Part shown: positions 13,530 to 14,758 of the stretch, one piece after another
Layout of the letters: each line of letters opens with the position of its first letter
Position numbering within the stretch: the first letter of the stretch is position 1
Assembly: GCA_937870605.1 (NCBI GenBank)
Contig: CALMZW010000386.1
Location: 1 to 14,758, forward strand
DNA length: 14,758 bases
Direction: 5' to 3'
DNA from: an uncultured Synergistaceae bacterium
GTDB lineage: Bacteria; Synergistota; Synergistia; Synergistales; Aminobacteriaceae
The notes under the pieces: model-generated
What the model saw: the letters and a program-made list of their open reading frames with translations, nothing else
The model's database searches: none
What the model was told of the DNA's origin: nothing
Program-made: the position numbers and the translations under genes

Positions 13530-14758
13530 CTAGACCGCGAACGGTTCCAGGTGCGCCAGGAAGTGGTGGATTCCCGGAACGGGGGGCGCGTAGGAGATCC
13601 GGAGGCCGTAGCGGATGCTCTCGCGGCGCTTGTAGACGTCGACGATGGTCTGCGCGACGTATTCCATCTGGCAGTTCGTATAGGACCGGCGGTTGATCGC
13701 GATGCGGTAGAGTTCCAGTTTCGGCAGGACCGTCTCGCCGGTCTTCTCGTCGTGCGTCTCGAACGCGAGCGCGCCGAGGCCGATGCCGCGGATCGCGCCC
13801 TCGCGGTAGATCTCGATGCCGAGGACGTCCGCCGGGTAGAACTTCTGCGGGATGTGCGGCAGGAAGGCCGCCGCGTCGAGGAAGATCGCGTGTCCGCCCG
13901 CAGGCTTCACGAACGGAACGCCGCCCTCCGCGAGCAGGTCGCCCAGGTATTTGACCTGCGCGACGCGGTGCGACATGTACTGTTCGTCCGTCATCTCGCG
14001 AAGCCCCTGCGCGAGCGCCTCGAGGTCGCGTCCCGCGAGGCCGCCGTAGGTGGCGAATCCCTCGAACACGATCAGGCGCGGCAGCAGCGTGTGATACATC
14101 TCCTGCGTCCGGCAGCAGACCATGCCGCCGATGTTCACGAGCGGGTCCTTCTTGCAGGAGACGGAGATCGCGTCCGCCGTGTCCATCGTCGCCTTGAGGA
14201 TTTCCGCAAGGGACATGTTTTTGCAGGCCTCCTCGCGCATCTTGATGAACCACGCGTTCTCGGTCATCCGGGCCGCGTCGAGGAAGAACGGGATGCCGTG
14301 CTTTTTCGCGACGGCCGATGCGGCGCGAAGGTTCGCAAGGCTCACGGGCTGCCCGCCGCCGGAGTTGTTCGTGACCGTCACCATGATGAGCGGGATGTTC
14401 TCCGCGCCGTACGTTGCGATGGCGGATTCGAGCTTGGCGATATCGACGTTCCCCTTGAACGGCGCTTCGAGCGCCGGATCGAACGCCTCGTCGACGACGC
14501 AGTCGACGGGAATCGCGCCGTTCGCGAAGACGTGCGCCCTCGTCGTGTCGAACGGCATGTTGAAGAGGATGTACTGCCCCTTCTTCACGAGCGTGCCGAA
14601 GACGATGTTTTCCGCCGCGCGCCCCTGGTGGGTGGGGATGACGTAGTCGAAGCCGAGGACGTCCTTCACGGCGTCCTTCAGCGCATAGAAGCTGTCCGCG
14701 CCCGCGTAGGCCTCGTCCCCCTTCATGAGGGCGGCCCACTGATACTTGCTCATCGCTC
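13530..14758 (-). CDS. tnaA: Tryptophanase (partial, N-terminus beyond the window)
   Basis: This PLP enzyme of the tryptophanase/tyrosine phenol-lyase family splits tryptophan into indole, pyruvate and ammonia. About 407 residues are visible; the family has about 460, and the ATG at 14751-14753 is probably internal (a GAMS-like context continues to the edge), so some 45-55 residues lie outside. Counting from that ATG, GDEAYAG (12-18) holds the catalytic Tyr, PTHQGR (40-45) the phosphate-binding segment, SCKKD (199-203) the PLP Lys at K202, DAAR (159-162) the cofactor Asp, and INRRSYT (353-359) the carboxylate-binding Arg. Three sites separate the two activities: Asp69 in FDTT (Thr in tyrosine phenol-lyase), Leu326 where tyrosine phenol-lyase needs Arg381, and His397 in IHHF (Phe in tyrosine phenol-lyase). 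All agree with tryptophanase, although LVNIGG after the Lys resembles the other enzyme. It converges on the lipoprotein gene. Confidence 0.9.
   Translation of the reverse strand, partial: AMSKYQWAALMKGDEAYAGADSFYALKDAVKDVLGFDYVIPTHQGRAAENIVFGTLVKKGQYILFNMPFDTTRAHVFANGAIPVDCVVDEAFDPALEAPFKGNVDIAKLESAIATYGAENIPLIMVTVTNNSGGGQPVSLANLRAASAVAKKHGIPFFLDAARMTENAWFIKMREEACKNMSLAEILKATMDTADAISVSCKKDPLVNIGGMVCCRTQEMYHTLLPRLIVFEGFATYGGLAGRDLEALAQGLREMTDEQYMSHRVAQVKYLGDLLAEGGVPFVKPAGGHAIFLDAAAFLPHIPQKFYPADVLGIEIYREGAIRGIGLGALAFETHDEKTGETVLPKLELYRIAINRRSYTNCQMEYVAQTIVDVYKRRESIRYGLRISYAPPVPGIHHFLAHLEPFAV

Noticed and set aside
13530..14753. Treating the ATG at 14753 as the true tryptophanase start
   Set aside because: The family has about 50 more residues before GDEAY, the frame is open to the window edge, and only five bases remain upstream, so the gene is most simply cut by the window.

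Overview
This window is GC-rich bacterial DNA, densely coded, and most likely from Synergistota. The best taxonomic clue is the C-terminus of the 1304-residue protein: a Gly-rich linker, an invariant-type Cys, a short hydrophobic stretch and a basic FRKR tail. This matches the Synergist-CTERM sorting signal as I recall it. A tripartite tricarboxylate transporter and a tryptophanase fit the amino-acid and organic-acid fermenting lifestyle of that phylum. Genus is not assigned, and no tRNA, rRNA, CRISPR array, insertion sequence or phage gene was seen.

Layout. (1) Positions 6755 down to 1, minus strand, hold a seven-gene run transcribed in this order: tctC (binding protein), tctB, tctA, a Gfo/Idh/MocA oxidoreductase, nagB, nagA and a secreted metallo-beta-lactamase-fold protein cut by the window start. 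Gaps are 7 to 94 nt. Two hairpins lie inside the run, after tctC and after the oxidoreductase, and may tune expression along it. The set suggests import of an acidic, possibly amino-sugar-derived compound followed by redox change, deacetylation and deamination, but no sugar kinase is present in the window. (2) Positions 6837-7365, minus strand, hold a self-contained unit for a 140-residue secreted protein of unknown function, with a near-perfect extended -10 promoter and a strong terminator. (3) Positions 7366-7640 are a 275-base leader for the next gene, with a palindrome beside a TTGACT box that resembles a MerR-type operator and two small RNA hairpins. (4) Positions 7641-11555, plus strand, encode a 1304-residue exported protein with FG-GAP-like calcium loops, a Ser/Thr-rich central region, Ig-like regions and the sorting tail. 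(5) Positions 11685-13424, plus strand, encode a 579-residue lipoprotein with a very regular amphipathic beta-hairpin, as in beta-pore-forming proteins, and a C-terminal BACON domain. It has its own promoter and a strong terminator. (6) Positions 13530-14758, minus strand, hold the 3' part of a tryptophanase gene that runs off the right edge.

The most unusual part is the neighbouring pair of large exported proteins (7641-13424). Neither matches a standard whole-protein family I can name, both carry Ser/Thr/Gly-rich alternating beta segments, and the second looks like a pore-forming protein fused to a carbohydrate- or mucin-associated BACON domain. Function is inference and nothing here has been searched against a database.
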